From NCBI RefSeq assembly GCF_018599185.1, contig NZ_JAHFVL010000001.1, positions 1,550,001 to 1,614,000 on the forward strand: a stretch of 64,000 nt of DNA. Direction: 5' to 3'. A program made the position numbers and the translations under genes. Shown here piece after piece: positions 46,643-55,687 of the stretch; position 1 is the first letter of the stretch, and every line of letters starts with the position of its first letter. The stretch is from Rhodanobacter sp. LX-99 (GTDB lineage: Bacteria > Pseudomonadota > Gammaproteobacteria > Xanthomonadales > Rhodanobacteraceae). The notes beneath the pieces were generated by a model, which was not told the origin of the DNA, made no database searches, and worked only from the letters and a program-made list of their open reading frames with translations.

Positions 46643-48385
46643 TCAGCGGGCCGCCGCTCCCGCCTGCTGCAGCCACGCCTGCCGCGTCGGCCGCTCCACC
46701 GGCACGCCGTCGGCATTGCAGCTGCCGAGCCGGCACAGCTCGGCGCGCAGCCGAGGCGCGTGCTGCACGATCACGTGGAAGATCGCGTTTTGTTCCAGCT
46801 CGCCGTGGAATGCGGCGGCGCCGGGGCCGGTGGCGAAGATCGCCACGTCCTCGCCGCCGTGGGTTTCGCTTTTCAGCGGCAGGATCGCCTCCTGCAGGTA
46901 GTCCGGATCGGTGGTGTCGACCTCGCGCAGGTCGGGCCGGCCCTTGCCGATCGCACTGTATTCGCGCGGGTTGTGCGGATAACGCTTGCTGCCTTCCGGC
47001 TGCTGGTCGCTGGCGCCGGTGTAGCCGGGGCCGTTGGCGAAACCGAGCGTGGTGTACGGCAGGCCGGTGGCGTCGCGCGCCAGGCCCGGCGCGCTTTCGT
47101 CGTCGTAGCTGTCGGTGGCGCCGCGGACCTTGCCCAGGATCGGGTTGCCGCGGCGCGGATAGCCGGCGAACGCCAGCGTGTGGCTGTGGTCGGCGGTGAC
47201 CACGATCAGCGTCTCGGCCGGATCGGTGTGCTCCAGCGCAACCTGTACCGCGGCGGCGAAGGCGATCGTCTCGTCCAGCGCACGGTAGGCGTTGCCGGCG
47301 TGCAGCGCATGGTCGATGCGGCCGCCTTCGACCATCAGGAAGAAACCGTTCGGGTTCCGTTTCAGCACCGCGATCGCGCTGGCCGTCATCTCGGCCAGGC
47401 TGGGCTCGCCGGCCTTGTCGCGCGGACGCTCGTGTTCGTAGTTCATGTGCGAAGGCTCGAACAGGCCGAGCAGGCGCGGCGTGCGCGAAAGATCCAGCGC
47501 CTTCAGCTGCGCCGCGTTCCACACGTACTTGCCGTCCGGATGGCTGGACGTCCATTCGCCGATCAGGTCGCGGCCGTCGAGGCGCTGGCCGACGCGGGTC
47601 GGATACTCCGGATCGTCCGCGCCGGCCGGCATGAATTCGGTACGGCCGCCGCCCATCGCCACGGTGAGCCCGCCGGCGACCGGGAAGTCGATCAGCTGCG
47701 CGGCGAAATCCTTGCAGCCGGCGGCCTTCGCCGCTTCGCTGAGATCCGCATCCACTTCCCAGTTGCGTTCGGGCAGGTGGCCGTAGGTGGCGGCCGGCGT
47801 GGCATGAGTGATCCGCGTGGTGGTGACCGCGCCGGTACTCATGCCGGCCGCCGCGGCCAGCTCCAGCGCGCTGACCAGCTCCTGCCCGCGCGTGCCGGCG
47901 CAGTCCTGCCGGCGCGGCACCTGCGATACGCCGATGAAACCGGCGCGGGTCTTCACCCCGGTCATGATCGCGGTCATGGTGCCGGCCGAGTCGGGGGTCT
48001 GCTGGTCGGTCTCGTAGGTGCGCGACAACGCGCTGAACGGAAACTTCTCGAAGCTCAGCCGGTAGCTCTCCCCGTCCGTGCCGGCGCGCTGGCCGGCCAG
48101 CACGTGCGCGGCGGCGATGGTGGGAAGGCTCATGCCGTCGCCGAGGAACACGATCACGTTCTTCGCGCGCTGGCCGCCCGTATTCGCCTGGGCGGAGGCC
48201 AGCGCCGCCTGCGCCGCGCCGCTGCGGAACCACCACGCCGGCGTCTCGCCCTGCGGGCGCTGGATGGCGGGCACGGCGATCGCCGCCGGCGACGAAGCCA
48301 TCGGCGGCTGGCTGGCGCAGGCGCCGAGCGCGGAGAGCATGGCGCCCAGCAGGACCGGGCGCGCGGCGAACGAAAAACGGGGCAT
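46643..48385 (-). CDS. Alkaline phosphatase, lipoprotein type
   Basis: 580 residues. The catalytic Ser lies in TPDSAGTMTAIMTG (about residue 130), the first metal site in VIVFLGDGMSLPT, and further ligands in GRIDHALHAGNA and VTADHSHTLAF. N-terminus MPRFSFAARPVLLGAMLSALGAC ends with a lipobox, so it is probably anchored at the outer membrane or periplasmic face. ATG 48385 follows GGAAG at six bases; ATG 48403 is an alternative. Releases phosphate from monoesters, consistent with the phosphorus-scavenging neighbours. Confidence 0.93.
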   Translation of the reverse strand: MPRFSFAARPVLLGAMLSALGACASQPPMASSPAAIAVPAIQRPQGETPAWWFRSGAAQAALASAQANTGGQRAKNVIVFLGDGMSLPTIAAAHVLAGQRAGTDGESYRLSFEKFPFSALSRTYETDQQTPDSAGTMTAIMTGVKTRAGFIGVSQVPRRQDCAGTRGQELVSALELAAAAGMSTGAVTTTRITHATPAATYGHLPERNWEVDADLSEAAKAAGCKDFAAQLIDFPVAGGLTVAMGGGRTEFMPAGADDPEYPTRVGQRLDGRDLIGEWTSSHPDGKYVWNAAQLKALDLSRTPRLLGLFEPSHMNYEHERPRDKAGEPSLAEMTASAIAVLKRNPNGFFLMVEGGRIDHALHAGNAYRALDETIAFAAAVQVALEHTDPAETLIVVTADHSHTLAFAGYPRRGNPILGKVRGATDSYDDESAPGLARDATGLPYTTLGFANGPGYTGASDQQPEGSKRYPHNPREYSAIGKGRPDLREVDTTDPDYLQEAILPLKSETHGGEDVAIFATGPGAAAFHGELEQNAIFHVIVQHAPRLRAELCRLGSCNADGVPVERPTRQAWLQQAGAAAR

Positions 48386-48480
48386 GCGGATCTTCCAGGG
48401 CATCGCGTGAACGTCCACGCGGATCGCCGGAGATCATAGCCGAGGCATGCGAACGTTCCGCGGCAACGACACGGCCGTGC

Positions 48481-48696
48481 TCAATCCCTGCCGTACATCC
48501 TGCGGTACACCGCGCTCACCCGTGCTTCCAGCGCGCCGCCCTGATGGGCCCGCCGGAAGGCGTCGTTGAGCTGCTTCTCGGCGGCATGCAGATCGCGCAG
48601 GAATTGCCGGGTATCGTTCGACAGGCCGCAGTCGGCCATCTGCCGTTCCAGGCTGGCGTCGGCGGTTTCGAGACGTTCTGGCTTGCGCTCGCTCAT
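48481..48696 (-). CDS. Small protein of unknown function
   Basis: 71 residues (MSERKPERLETADASLERQM...), highly charged, helical in character, one Cys, with the ending EARVSAVYRRMYGRD. Good codon structure, and an AGG precedes ATG 48696, although the open frame continues to 48744. No family recognised. It lies between the alkaline phosphatase and the phosphoglycerol transferase genes on the same strand. Confidence 0.5.
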   Translation of the reverse strand: MSERKPERLETADASLERQMADCGLSNDTRQFLRDLHAAEKQLNDAFRRAHQGGALEARVSAVYRRMYGRD

Positions 48697-48837
48697 GCCT
48701 GATGGCAAGCAAGACCTCTGCCAGTGGCGTCGATCCCACGGCACGCGGCATGCGCCCGATCAGCCGCCTGCCGCGCTGGCCATCGGCGGCGAAAACTGCC
48801 GCTGCGGGTCAGCCGCGACCAGCCGCGGCGCCCGCCG

Positions 48838-50550
48838 TCACTGGTATACGTGCAGCCGCCCGATCGTCCAGGCGTGGTAGGACGCCAGCAGGCCCGGTAC
48901 GGCGCAGTCGCCGTACAGGCCGTTGCAGCGATCGCGCAGCCCGCTGGCCGCGGTGAAATAGGCGTCGGTGGGCACGCCCGCCGCCTGCAGCACCATGCTG
49001 GGCAGGAACGCGATGTCGAGCAGCGGGTACTGCGGCAGCGGCGGGCCGGCGAAGTTGCTTTTCAGCATGTAGTAGGTGAGGTAGTCGCGATACGGCAGCA
49101 GCGCCGGCGACAACCGGCGCGGCAGGTTGCGGATCTGCCCGTTGAAGGACGGCTGGTGGTCGCCGAAATGGAGCAGCACGGTCGGCTGCGGACGGTCGAG
49201 GAAGGCATGCTCCAGGGCGCGCATGGCCAGGTCGGAATCGTGCAGGCGCGACAGGTAGGTGTCGAAGTTCAGCGCCACGTTCGGCGCCAGCCCGCGCAGC
49301 AGGTTGCGGTAGGGCCGTGGCAGTTTCGCCATCGGCTGGTGATCGTGCGGGCCGTGCTGGTTCAGCGTCAGGATCATGATGAACACCGGCTGCTCCGGCT
49401 TCTTCACCGTGTCGTAGATGCGCTTCGCCGCCGCGAACATCTGCGCGTCGCTTTCCTCCCACTCCTCCAGGCCCAACTCGTCGGCGCCGTACAGGTGGTC
49501 GAAGCCGTAGGCCTGGTACGCGTTGCGCCCGTTGATGAAGCTGGCGCTGGTCGGATAGATGCCGATGGTGAGGTAGCCGAGCCGGCGCAGCTGAAGCGCC
49601 AACGCGTCGTGCACGTTCGGCGCCAGCACGTACGGCGCATACATGCCGCCGGAGCCGAAGATGTCCTGCGGCATGCCGGTCAGCGCGGCGAACTCGCTGA
49701 CCCAGGTGCCGCCGCCGAACGTGTGCACGCGCAGCGCGCCGTGTGCGCGGGTGCGCGCGTCGGGGCGGAACATCGCCACCCGGCATTGCGGCACGCTGCA
49801 GGCGTCGTAGATCGACGGATCGAAGGTGCTTTCCTCCAGCACCTGCACGATGTCCGGATACGGCGGCGACATGCTGCCCGGGCTGCCAGGCGCGGTCGCG
49901 CCCCAGTCCCACTCGGCCACGGCGTCGCTGGCCATCGCCGGCAGCTCCACGTCGGCGTCATGCAGGTTGACGAAGAAATTCGTCAGCTGCGCATCGTCGG
50001 ACATCCTCTGCCACGCGTTGCGCGAGTGCACCTGCGCGAACGGCCCGGTGGGCAGCATGCACACCCAGAATGCCAACACGTACAGCGCGATGCCGCCCAC
50101 GCGCAGGCCGGCGGCGCGACGCGGCCGCAGCGCGGCCAGCACGCGCCAGTCCCAGCGCCACACCAGGTACAGCAGCGGCGGCAGCAGCACGCACAGGCCG
50201 ATCCCTACCGTGTACAGGTGCGGGTAGTGGCTTAGCGTGTCGAGCAGGCTGGTGCGCACGTAATAGATGAAGTCCGACGGCATCAGCTGCGAGTCGAGGT
50301 AGCGCAGCTTCAATTCCGCCACGGACTTCAGCAGCAGGAACAGCCCGCCGCCGACCAGCAGCGCCGTGGCGAACCGGCCGAACGCGAACAGCAGCACGCC
50401 GAACGTGCACAGCATCAGCCCCGCGATGAAACCGCGCTGCAGCGGCAGCGGCTCCTGCCAGGCGGTGAGCGCGATGCAGGCGGCGAAGAAAAGCAGCGCG
50501 CACAGCACCACCGCACCTGCCCGCGTGGGGCGCAACGACATTCGACGCAT
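48838..50550 (-). CDS. LtaS/OpgB-like phosphoglycerol transferase (sulfatase fold)
   Basis: 570 residues. Four to five N-terminal membrane helices (to about residue 165) precede a sulfatase-fold periplasmic domain. The nucleophile Thr is in FGGGTWVSEFAALTG, corresponding to the GGGT of lipoteichoic acid synthases, metal ligands lie in VQVLEESTF and HFGDHQPSF. Such enzymes move phosphoglycerol from phosphatidylglycerol onto periplasmic glucans or other polymers in Gram-negative bacteria. G-rich ribosome binding site before ATG 50550. Confidence 0.87.
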   Translation of the reverse strand: MRRMSLRPTRAGAVVLCALLFFAACIALTAWQEPLPLQRGFIAGLMLCTFGVLLFAFGRFATALLVGGGLFLLLKSVAELKLRYLDSQLMPSDFIYYVRTSLLDTLSHYPHLYTVGIGLCVLLPPLLYLVWRWDWRVLAALRPRRAAGLRVGGIALYVLAFWVCMLPTGPFAQVHSRNAWQRMSDDAQLTNFFVNLHDADVELPAMASDAVAEWDWGATAPGSPGSMSPPYPDIVQVLEESTFDPSIYDACSVPQCRVAMFRPDARTRAHGALRVHTFGGGTWVSEFAALTGMPQDIFGSGGMYAPYVLAPNVHDALALQLRRLGYLTIGIYPTSASFINGRNAYQAYGFDHLYGADELGLEEWEESDAQMFAAAKRIYDTVKKPEQPVFIMILTLNQHGPHDHQPMAKLPRPYRNLLRGLAPNVALNFDTYLSRLHDSDLAMRALEHAFLDRPQPTVLLHFGDHQPSFNGQIRNLPRRLSPALLPYRDYLTYYMLKSNFAGPPLPQYPLLDIAFLPSMVLQAAGVPTDAYFTAASGLRDRCNGLYGDCAVPGLLASYHAWTIGRLHVYQ

Positions 50551-50768
50551 GGCTGGAAAGTCCCCCCGTAAGGACCGGTGTCACTGGAGTGCCATCTTAC
50601 GGTCTTGCAAACGAAAACATGTCGGCACCGCGGGCAGGCTGTTCCACTGGCGTTGGGCTTGGCATGGCGGGCGGAGCGAAAGCCGCTTCCGGCGACGGCA
50701 TGCAAGCATCCGGCCACCCCGATCTGCTAGCTTTCGCCATCCGAACCCGCACGTCCCACGGAACCGCC

Positions 50769-52766
50769 ATGCCGCTTCGCCCGACCCCGTTCGCCGCCCC
50801 GCTGCTCGCCCTCGGCGCCGCCCTGCTCGCCGGCTGCTCCAGCCTGCCCTGGGCGGCCGGCAAGACGCCCGACGGTGCGCGCGCGAACGTGGCGATCCTG
50901 GAAACCACCGACGTGCACGCCAACGTGCTCAGCTACGACTACTACAAGCTGAAACCGGACCCCTCGCTCGGCTACGAGCGCACCGCCACGCTGATCCGCC
51001 GCGCCCGCGCCGAGTTCCCCAACACCTTCCTGTTCGACAGCGGCGACACCATCCAGGGCAGCGTGCTGGCCGACTACCAGGCGCTGGTGAAGCCGGTGAC
51101 CTGCGACCAGGAGCTGGCGATCTACCAGGCCATGGACGCGATGGGCTACGACGGCGGCACCGCCGGCAACCACGAGTTCAACTACGGCCTGCGCTTCCTG
51201 TCGCAGGTCACCGGCACGCCGATGAACGTGGACGGCGGCCACGACAACCGTTGCGCCGGCCCTCGCTTCCCGCTGGTGCTGGCCAACGTCTACAGCGCGC
51301 GCGACGGCAAGCCGATCTTCAAGCCGTGGACGGTGGTGACGAAAAACATCGAGGTGTATACGGCCGACGGCAGCAAGCTCAGCGTGCCGCTGAAAGTCGG
51401 CATCATCGGCTTCACCCCGCCGCCGATCATGGACTGGGACAAGCAGAACCTGGCCGGCAAGGTCACCGTCAGCGGCGTGGTCGAAGCCGCACGCAAGTAC
51501 CTGCCGGAACTCAAGGCGCAGCATCCCGACCTGATCGTGGCGATCCTGCACGGCGGCCTGAACACCGCGCCGTACACCCCGGACATGGAAAACGCCGGCT
51601 GGCACCTGGCCGGCGTGCCCGGCATCGACGCGCTGCTGCTCGGCCACTCGCACGCCGAATTCCCCGGCCCGCGCTACGCCGGCCTGAAGGAGGTCGACGC
51701 CCAGCGCGGCCTGGTGCGCGGCGTGCCGGCGGTGATGGCGGACTTCTTCGGCAAGGACCTGGGCATGATCCAACTGGTGCTGGACCGCAAGGACGGCCGC
51801 TGGGTGGTCGACCGCGAGGAAAGCCACAGCGAAGTGCGGCGCATCTGTCCGCAGAAGAACGACTGCGTGCCGGCCGACCCGGCGATCGCGCCGCTGGTGC
51901 AGCAAGCGCACGCGGCGGCGATCGCCTACGTCAACACGCCGATCGGCGAAAGCACGCTGCACATGAGCAGCCACTTCGCCGACGAGGGCAACATGACCGC
52001 GCTGGCGCCGGTCAACGCCGCCCAGGCCGACTACGTGCGCAACGAACTGCCGCGCTCGCATCCCGAACTGGCCGGCGTGCCGGTGCTGTCTGCCGCCGCC
52101 GCGTTCCGCACCGGCTTCGGCGGCCCCGACGACTACACCGACGTCGCGCCCGGCCCGCTCACCCTGCGCAGCGCCGCCGACTTGTACTTCTACCCGAACA
52201 CGCTGGCCGCGGTGAAGACCGACGGCGCCGGCGTGAAAGCCTGGCTGGAAAAATCCGCCGAACGCTTCAACCGGATCGACCCGGCGAAGGCCGGCGAACA
52301 GGTGCTGATCAACAGCCGCTTCACCGGCTACAACTTCGACCAGATCCAGGGCGGCATCCGCTACGTCATCGACGTCTCGAAGCCGGCCGGCCAACGCATC
52401 ACCACGCTGACCTTCCAGGGCAAGCCGGTCGAACCGGACCAGCCGTTCATCGTGGTCACCAACAACTACCGCGCCAGCGGCGGCGGCCACTTCCCCGGCC
52501 TCGACGGCAGCAACATCGTGCTGGCCGCGCCGGACGGTACTCGCGAGATCCTGGCGAAATGGCTGGAGCGCCACAAGCAGATCGGCGCGAAGGACCTCGA
52601 ACCGACGTCATGGAACTTCGCACCCCTGAAAACGCGTGGTCCGGTCGTGTTCACCGACGCCAGCGGCAAGCAGGACGTGGCCCGCGCCGCCGGCCTCGGC
52701 CACATCCGCCAGCTGAAGGACCACGGCGACGGCACGGCGACTTACGCGATCGACCTGTCGCGGTGA
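50769..52766 (+). CDS. cpdB: 2',3'-cyclic-nucleotide 2'-phosphodiesterase/3'-nucleotidase, lipoprotein
   Basis: 665 residues. The calcineurin-like metal sites are ETTDVHANVLSYDYY, DSGDTIQGS, GNHEFNYG and LLGHSHAEFPG; a 5'-nucleotidase C-terminal domain follows with YVNTPIGEST and ADLYFYPNTLAAVK. N-terminus MPLRPTPFAAPLLALGAALLAGC is a lipobox signal. Degrades external nucleotides in the periplasm to release phosphate and nucleosides. ATG 50769 chosen for the signal; the open frame to 50589 carries unrelated residues. Confidence 0.93.
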   Translation: MPLRPTPFAAPLLALGAALLAGCSSLPWAAGKTPDGARANVAILETTDVHANVLSYDYYKLKPDPSLGYERTATLIRRARAEFPNTFLFDSGDTIQGSVLADYQALVKPVTCDQELAIYQAMDAMGYDGGTAGNHEFNYGLRFLSQVTGTPMNVDGGHDNRCAGPRFPLVLANVYSARDGKPIFKPWTVVTKNIEVYTADGSKLSVPLKVGIIGFTPPPIMDWDKQNLAGKVTVSGVVEAARKYLPELKAQHPDLIVAILHGGLNTAPYTPDMENAGWHLAGVPGIDALLLGHSHAEFPGPRYAGLKEVDAQRGLVRGVPAVMADFFGKDLGMIQLVLDRKDGRWVVDREESHSEVRRICPQKNDCVPADPAIAPLVQQAHAAAIAYVNTPIGESTLHMSSHFADEGNMTALAPVNAAQADYVRNELPRSHPELAGVPVLSAAAAFRTGFGGPDDYTDVAPGPLTLRSAADLYFYPNTLAAVKTDGAGVKAWLEKSAERFNRIDPAKAGEQVLINSRFTGYNFDQIQGGIRYVIDVSKPAGQRITTLTFQGKPVEPDQPFIVVTNNYRASGGGHFPGLDGSNIVLAAPDGTREILAKWLERHKQIGAKDLEPTSWNFAPLKTRGPVVFTDASGKQDVARAAGLGHIRQLKDHGDGTATYAIDLSR

Positions 52767-53047
52767 AGATGGCATGCGGAGGAATGGCAAGTCCGCTTTC
52801 GACCCGAAGCGGATATTATGGCGCGGCCATAGCCTGGACATTTGAATTTTTCGGCGAAGTACTCCTAGTGGCGTTGAGACACTTTCACTACCGTCCAGCG
52901 CGCCCGCGAGGTGCGATGAGGCAATGCCAAGACCAAGGCTGAAGCCGAGTTCCAGCAGATCTTCGACTAAGGGCGCGACCCGCTCCTCCTGCGGATCGCA
53001 CCCACTCGTCCATCGGCAGTTCCTCCTTTCGTTGGCGCTCGCTTCGC
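52767..53047. other. Non-coding stretch with a dispersed-repeat-like sequence and a gene relic
   Basis: At 52792-52813 TCCGCTT-N8-AAGCGGA forms a small hairpin whose surrounding sequence (CGCTTTCGACCCGAAGCGG) is like a short dispersed repeat I recall from alphaproteobacterial genomes. At 52920-52967 one frame reads GNAKTKAEAEFQQIFD then stop and GRDP, which resembles the TPR repeats at the end of Ser/Thr kinase-type proteins (for example AEFQKILDHRGRDP). No start, no complete frame: a decayed fragment rather than a gene. Confidence 0.4.
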
Positions 53048-53455
53048 TCATGCGAGGCTCAAATCCACGTTGATGTTGCCGCGCGTCGCCTTGGAGTACG
53101 GACAAATCCGATGTGCCTCTTCGACGAGGTCGCGCGCCAGGTCGCTCGCCATTCCCGGCAGGCTCACGCCAAGTCGCGCCTGCAGGAAGAAGTCGCCGTC
53201 CCTTGCGCCGAGATCCACTTCGGCATCGACCGCGAGGTTCGTGGGTAGCGTGACGCTGCGCTTGCTTGCAGCAATGCCCAGTGCGCCGATGAAGCAGGCC
53301 GACCAGCCGGCCGCAAACAGTTGCTCCGGGTTCGTGCCCTCACCCGAGCTGCCTGGGGGCGACAACTTGATGTCGAGCCGATTGTCCGAGCTGCGCGCCG
53401 CGCCCTCGCGGCCGCCGATGGTGCGGGTCTTGCCGGTGTAGAAGATCTTTCTCAT
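53048..53455 (-). CDS. ohr: Organic hydroperoxide resistance protein (Ohr/OsmC family)
   Basis: 135 residues. The catalytic cysteines are in GWSACFIGALGIAA and CPYSKATRGNINVDL, with the Arg and Glu partners expected in the N-terminal GREG and FAAGW regions. Ohr reduces organic hydroperoxides, using lipoylated proteins for electrons. It is transcribed behind the aldo/keto reductase with 33 bases between them. Confidence 0.92.
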   Translation of the reverse strand: MRKIFYTGKTRTIGGREGAARSSDNRLDIKLSPPGSSGEGTNPEQLFAAGWSACFIGALGIAASKRSVTLPTNLAVDAEVDLGARDGDFFLQARLGVSLPGMASDLARDLVEEAHRICPYSKATRGNINVDLSLA

Positions 53456-53488
53456 TTCAGGTTCTCCGTAGGTTGAGTTGCTTTTGTG

Positions 53489-54493
53489 TCAGTGACCTAG
53501 GGTGGCCATCATTCCGGCCGAGTAGCGTTCGCCAGCGGCGGCGCCGAAGGGCGCAGCCTGCTCGAGATCGGCCAAGTCGTCGGCCGTCAGCGTGATCGCG
53601 GACGAGGCGATGTTTTCTTCGAGGTACTTGATGCGTCGTGTACCCGGGATGGGCACGGTGCCTGCGCTCATGGCCCAGGCGATCGCCACCTGCGACGGCT
53701 TCACGCCCTTGGCGGCGGCAATTTGACCGAGGCGTTCGACGAGCTGGAGATTGGCCTGCAGGTTCACGCCTTGGAAGCGCGGATCGAAGCGACGGAAGTC
53801 GGTCGAGTGCAGCGCATCCAGGCCTTTCAGCTCGCCCGTAAGAAAGCCCCGGCCCAGCGGAGAGTAGGACACGAAACCGATTCCCAGCTCACGGGTGGCT
53901 GCCAGCACGCCATTGCGCTCGGCCCCGCGCTCGAACAGCGAATACTCCATTTGCACGGCGGTGAGTGGATGGGCCGCGTGCGCCCGCCGGATGGTGGCCG
54001 CGGAGGCCTCCGAGACACCGACGTAGCGGATCTTGCCTTCATGTACGAGCGAGGCAAGCGTGTCGATTGTCACCTCGATCGGAGTGTGTGGATCGATGCG
54101 ATGGACGTAGACCAGGTCGATGACATCCGTGTCCAGCCGACGCAGCGAGCCTTCGACGGCCTTACGGATAAGTGTCGGGTCGCCGGTGACCACCGGGCGA
54201 CCGCCGGCATCGACCGCGAGCTTGCCATCGCCGGTGTAGCGGAAGCCGACCTTGGTCGCAAGTACGACCCGGTCCCGCTTGCCCTTGAAGGCCTTGCCGA
54301 GCAGTGCTTCGTTCATGAAGGGGCCATAGGCCTCGGCGGTGTCGAAGAAGGTGACGCCGAGGTCCAAGGCGCGAGCAAGCGTTGCCAGCGCTTCGTTCTC
54401 GTCGCTTGGCCCGTAGGTGGTGCTCATGCCCATGCAACCCAGACCTTGCGACGTGACCACGAGGCCTTGGCTGCCAAGTGCTACTTGTTTCAT
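53489..54493 (-). CDS. Aldo/keto reductase (YajO/PhlE-like group), second copy type
   Basis: 334 residues from ATG 54493 with AGGAG ahead (MKQVALGSQGLVVTSQGLGC). FFDTAEAYGPFMNE, ATKVGFRY and DLVYVHRIDP carry the catalytic tetrad; the NADPH site is IPGTRRIKYLEENI. Same subgroup as the enzyme at 35550-36542 but only moderately alike, so not a recent duplication. Together with ohr downstream it forms a probable detoxification operon facing an AraC regulator. Confidence 0.9.
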   Translation of the reverse strand: MKQVALGSQGLVVTSQGLGCMGMSTTYGPSDENEALATLARALDLGVTFFDTAEAYGPFMNEALLGKAFKGKRDRVVLATKVGFRYTGDGKLAVDAGGRPVVTGDPTLIRKAVEGSLRRLDTDVIDLVYVHRIDPHTPIEVTIDTLASLVHEGKIRYVGVSEASAATIRRAHAAHPLTAVQMEYSLFERGAERNGVLAATRELGIGFVSYSPLGRGFLTGELKGLDALHSTDFRRFDPRFQGVNLQANLQLVERLGQIAAAKGVKPSQVAIAWAMSAGTVPIPGTRRIKYLEENIASSAITLTADDLADLEQAAPFGAAAGERYSAGMMATLGH

Positions 54494-54643
54494 TTCGATC
54501 TCCTGTAGATCCGCGTCATTGCGGTGTCGACAGTGGAACGCAGCGTACCCAAGCGGCGGTAGCGCGAACACACCAAGTTCTTGCACAATCCTTTCAGGCG
54601 ATCGCGAGGAGGGCGCGACTGCCGTTTCGGCGCGGAGGTGGTC

Positions 54644-55504
54644 GTGCAGGCGTTGGAGGAACTCCGACAACTCGTGGAGGCTCGAGGCACCGAAGGCGCA
54701 ACCGAGACGCCGGTGCCGGGACTGACGCTGTACCTGGAGACGGACCCGTCGGTCGTGAGTTATGTCGTCCATCGTCCCGTGCTGGCGCTGATCCTGGGCG
54801 GCACGAAACGTACGATCCTCGGCGGACGAGTGTTCGACGTGGAAGCGGGCGATTACGTCGCCGTTTCGGTCGACTTGCCGGCAACGGGGCAAGTGACGAG
54901 CGCTCCGTATTCGGCGCTTACCTTGGATCTAGAGCCGAGCGTGATCGCGAGCCTGATTGCCGAGCCCTCCGCGCCGGCGTTGGGCGCCAGCGCCGGCGTG
55001 GAGGTCCAGCGTGCGAGTGCCGATCTCTTAGACGCCATGCTGCGGTTGACACGGCTTCTGGATCGGCCGCAGGACATCGCCGTGCTTGCTCCGATGTTCC
55101 GACGTGAAGTGTTCTGGCGAATCCTGCAGGGGCCGAGCGGCGCCATGGTCCGCAGCATCGCGCTGACGAAAAGCCGTCTTTCCCAGATCAGCCGTGCCGT
55201 TACCTGGCTTCGCACGAACTTTGCAGAGCCGATCCGGATCGAACGCCTGGCCAAGCTGGCCGGGATGAGCCCGGCATCGTTCCATCGCCACTTCAAGGAG
55301 GCGACGGCGATGAGCCCCCTGCAATACCAGAAGCAGATTCGGCTGCAGACGGCGCGTGCGCGGCTGCTCGCACGCACGAGCGACGCGGCCGGCGTCGCGT
55401 TCAGCGTGGGCTACGAAAGCCCGAGTCAGTTCAGTCGCGACTACTCGCGACTCTTCGGGAATCCACCCGCTCGCGATGCCGGGCGGTTTCGCGACAGTCA
55501 ATAG
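54644..55504 (+). CDS. AraC-family transcriptional regulator
   Basis: 286 residues. An N-terminal cupin-like AraC effector domain (LTLYLETDPSVVSYVVHRP) precedes two HTH motifs (IRIERLAKLAGMSPASFHRHFKE and AAGVAFSVGYESPSQFSRDYSR). The start is probably GTG 54644, five bases after GGAGG; TTG 54581 upstream is weaker. It is divergent from the aldo/keto reductase-ohr operon and precedes two SDR genes, so it may regulate either. Confidence 0.88.
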   Translation: MQALEELRQLVEARGTEGATETPVPGLTLYLETDPSVVSYVVHRPVLALILGGTKRTILGGRVFDVEAGDYVAVSVDLPATGQVTSAPYSALTLDLEPSVIASLIAEPSAPALGASAGVEVQRASADLLDAMLRLTRLLDRPQDIAVLAPMFRREVFWRILQGPSGAMVRSIALTKSRLSQISRAVTWLRTNFAEPIRIERLAKLAGMSPASFHRHFKEATAMSPLQYQKQIRLQTARARLLARTSDAAGVAFSVGYESPSQFSRDYSRLFGNPPARDAGRFRDSQ

Positions 55505-55668
55505 ACCTGCGCAAGCGCGTATATCCCGGTGACAGGATCGGGCAAGGAATCGGTGGATTCGAGATACCGCTCCCAGGCGTAGCGGTACTCCAATGGTTCG
55601 CACAGGAAATCGCGTGCCTCGGCGGTGCATGAGCCCGCGCCGGCATGTCGATCCTGTCCCCAACCATC
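55498..55668 (-). pseudogene. C-terminal gene fragment of unknown protein
   Basis: On the minus strand an open frame without any ATG or GTG start reads GWGQDRHAGAGSCTAEARDF, LCEPLEYRYAWERYLESTDS and LPDPVTGIYALAQVY then stop at 55498. Composition, with Trp, Tyr and Cys spread in coding fashion, looks like a real protein tail, whereas a stop lies just upstream. Its end overlaps the AraC stop by seven bases and its front is cut by the SDR region. I infer a 3' remnant of a gene removed by rearrangement. Confidence 0.35.
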
Positions 55669-55687
55669 TATCGAAGAGGATCAAAAG

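Noticed and set aside
35550..54493. Recent duplication of the two aldo/keto reductases
   Set aside because: The proteins share subgroup motifs but differ throughout, including loop lengths and C-termini, so they are old paralogues or independent acquisitions.
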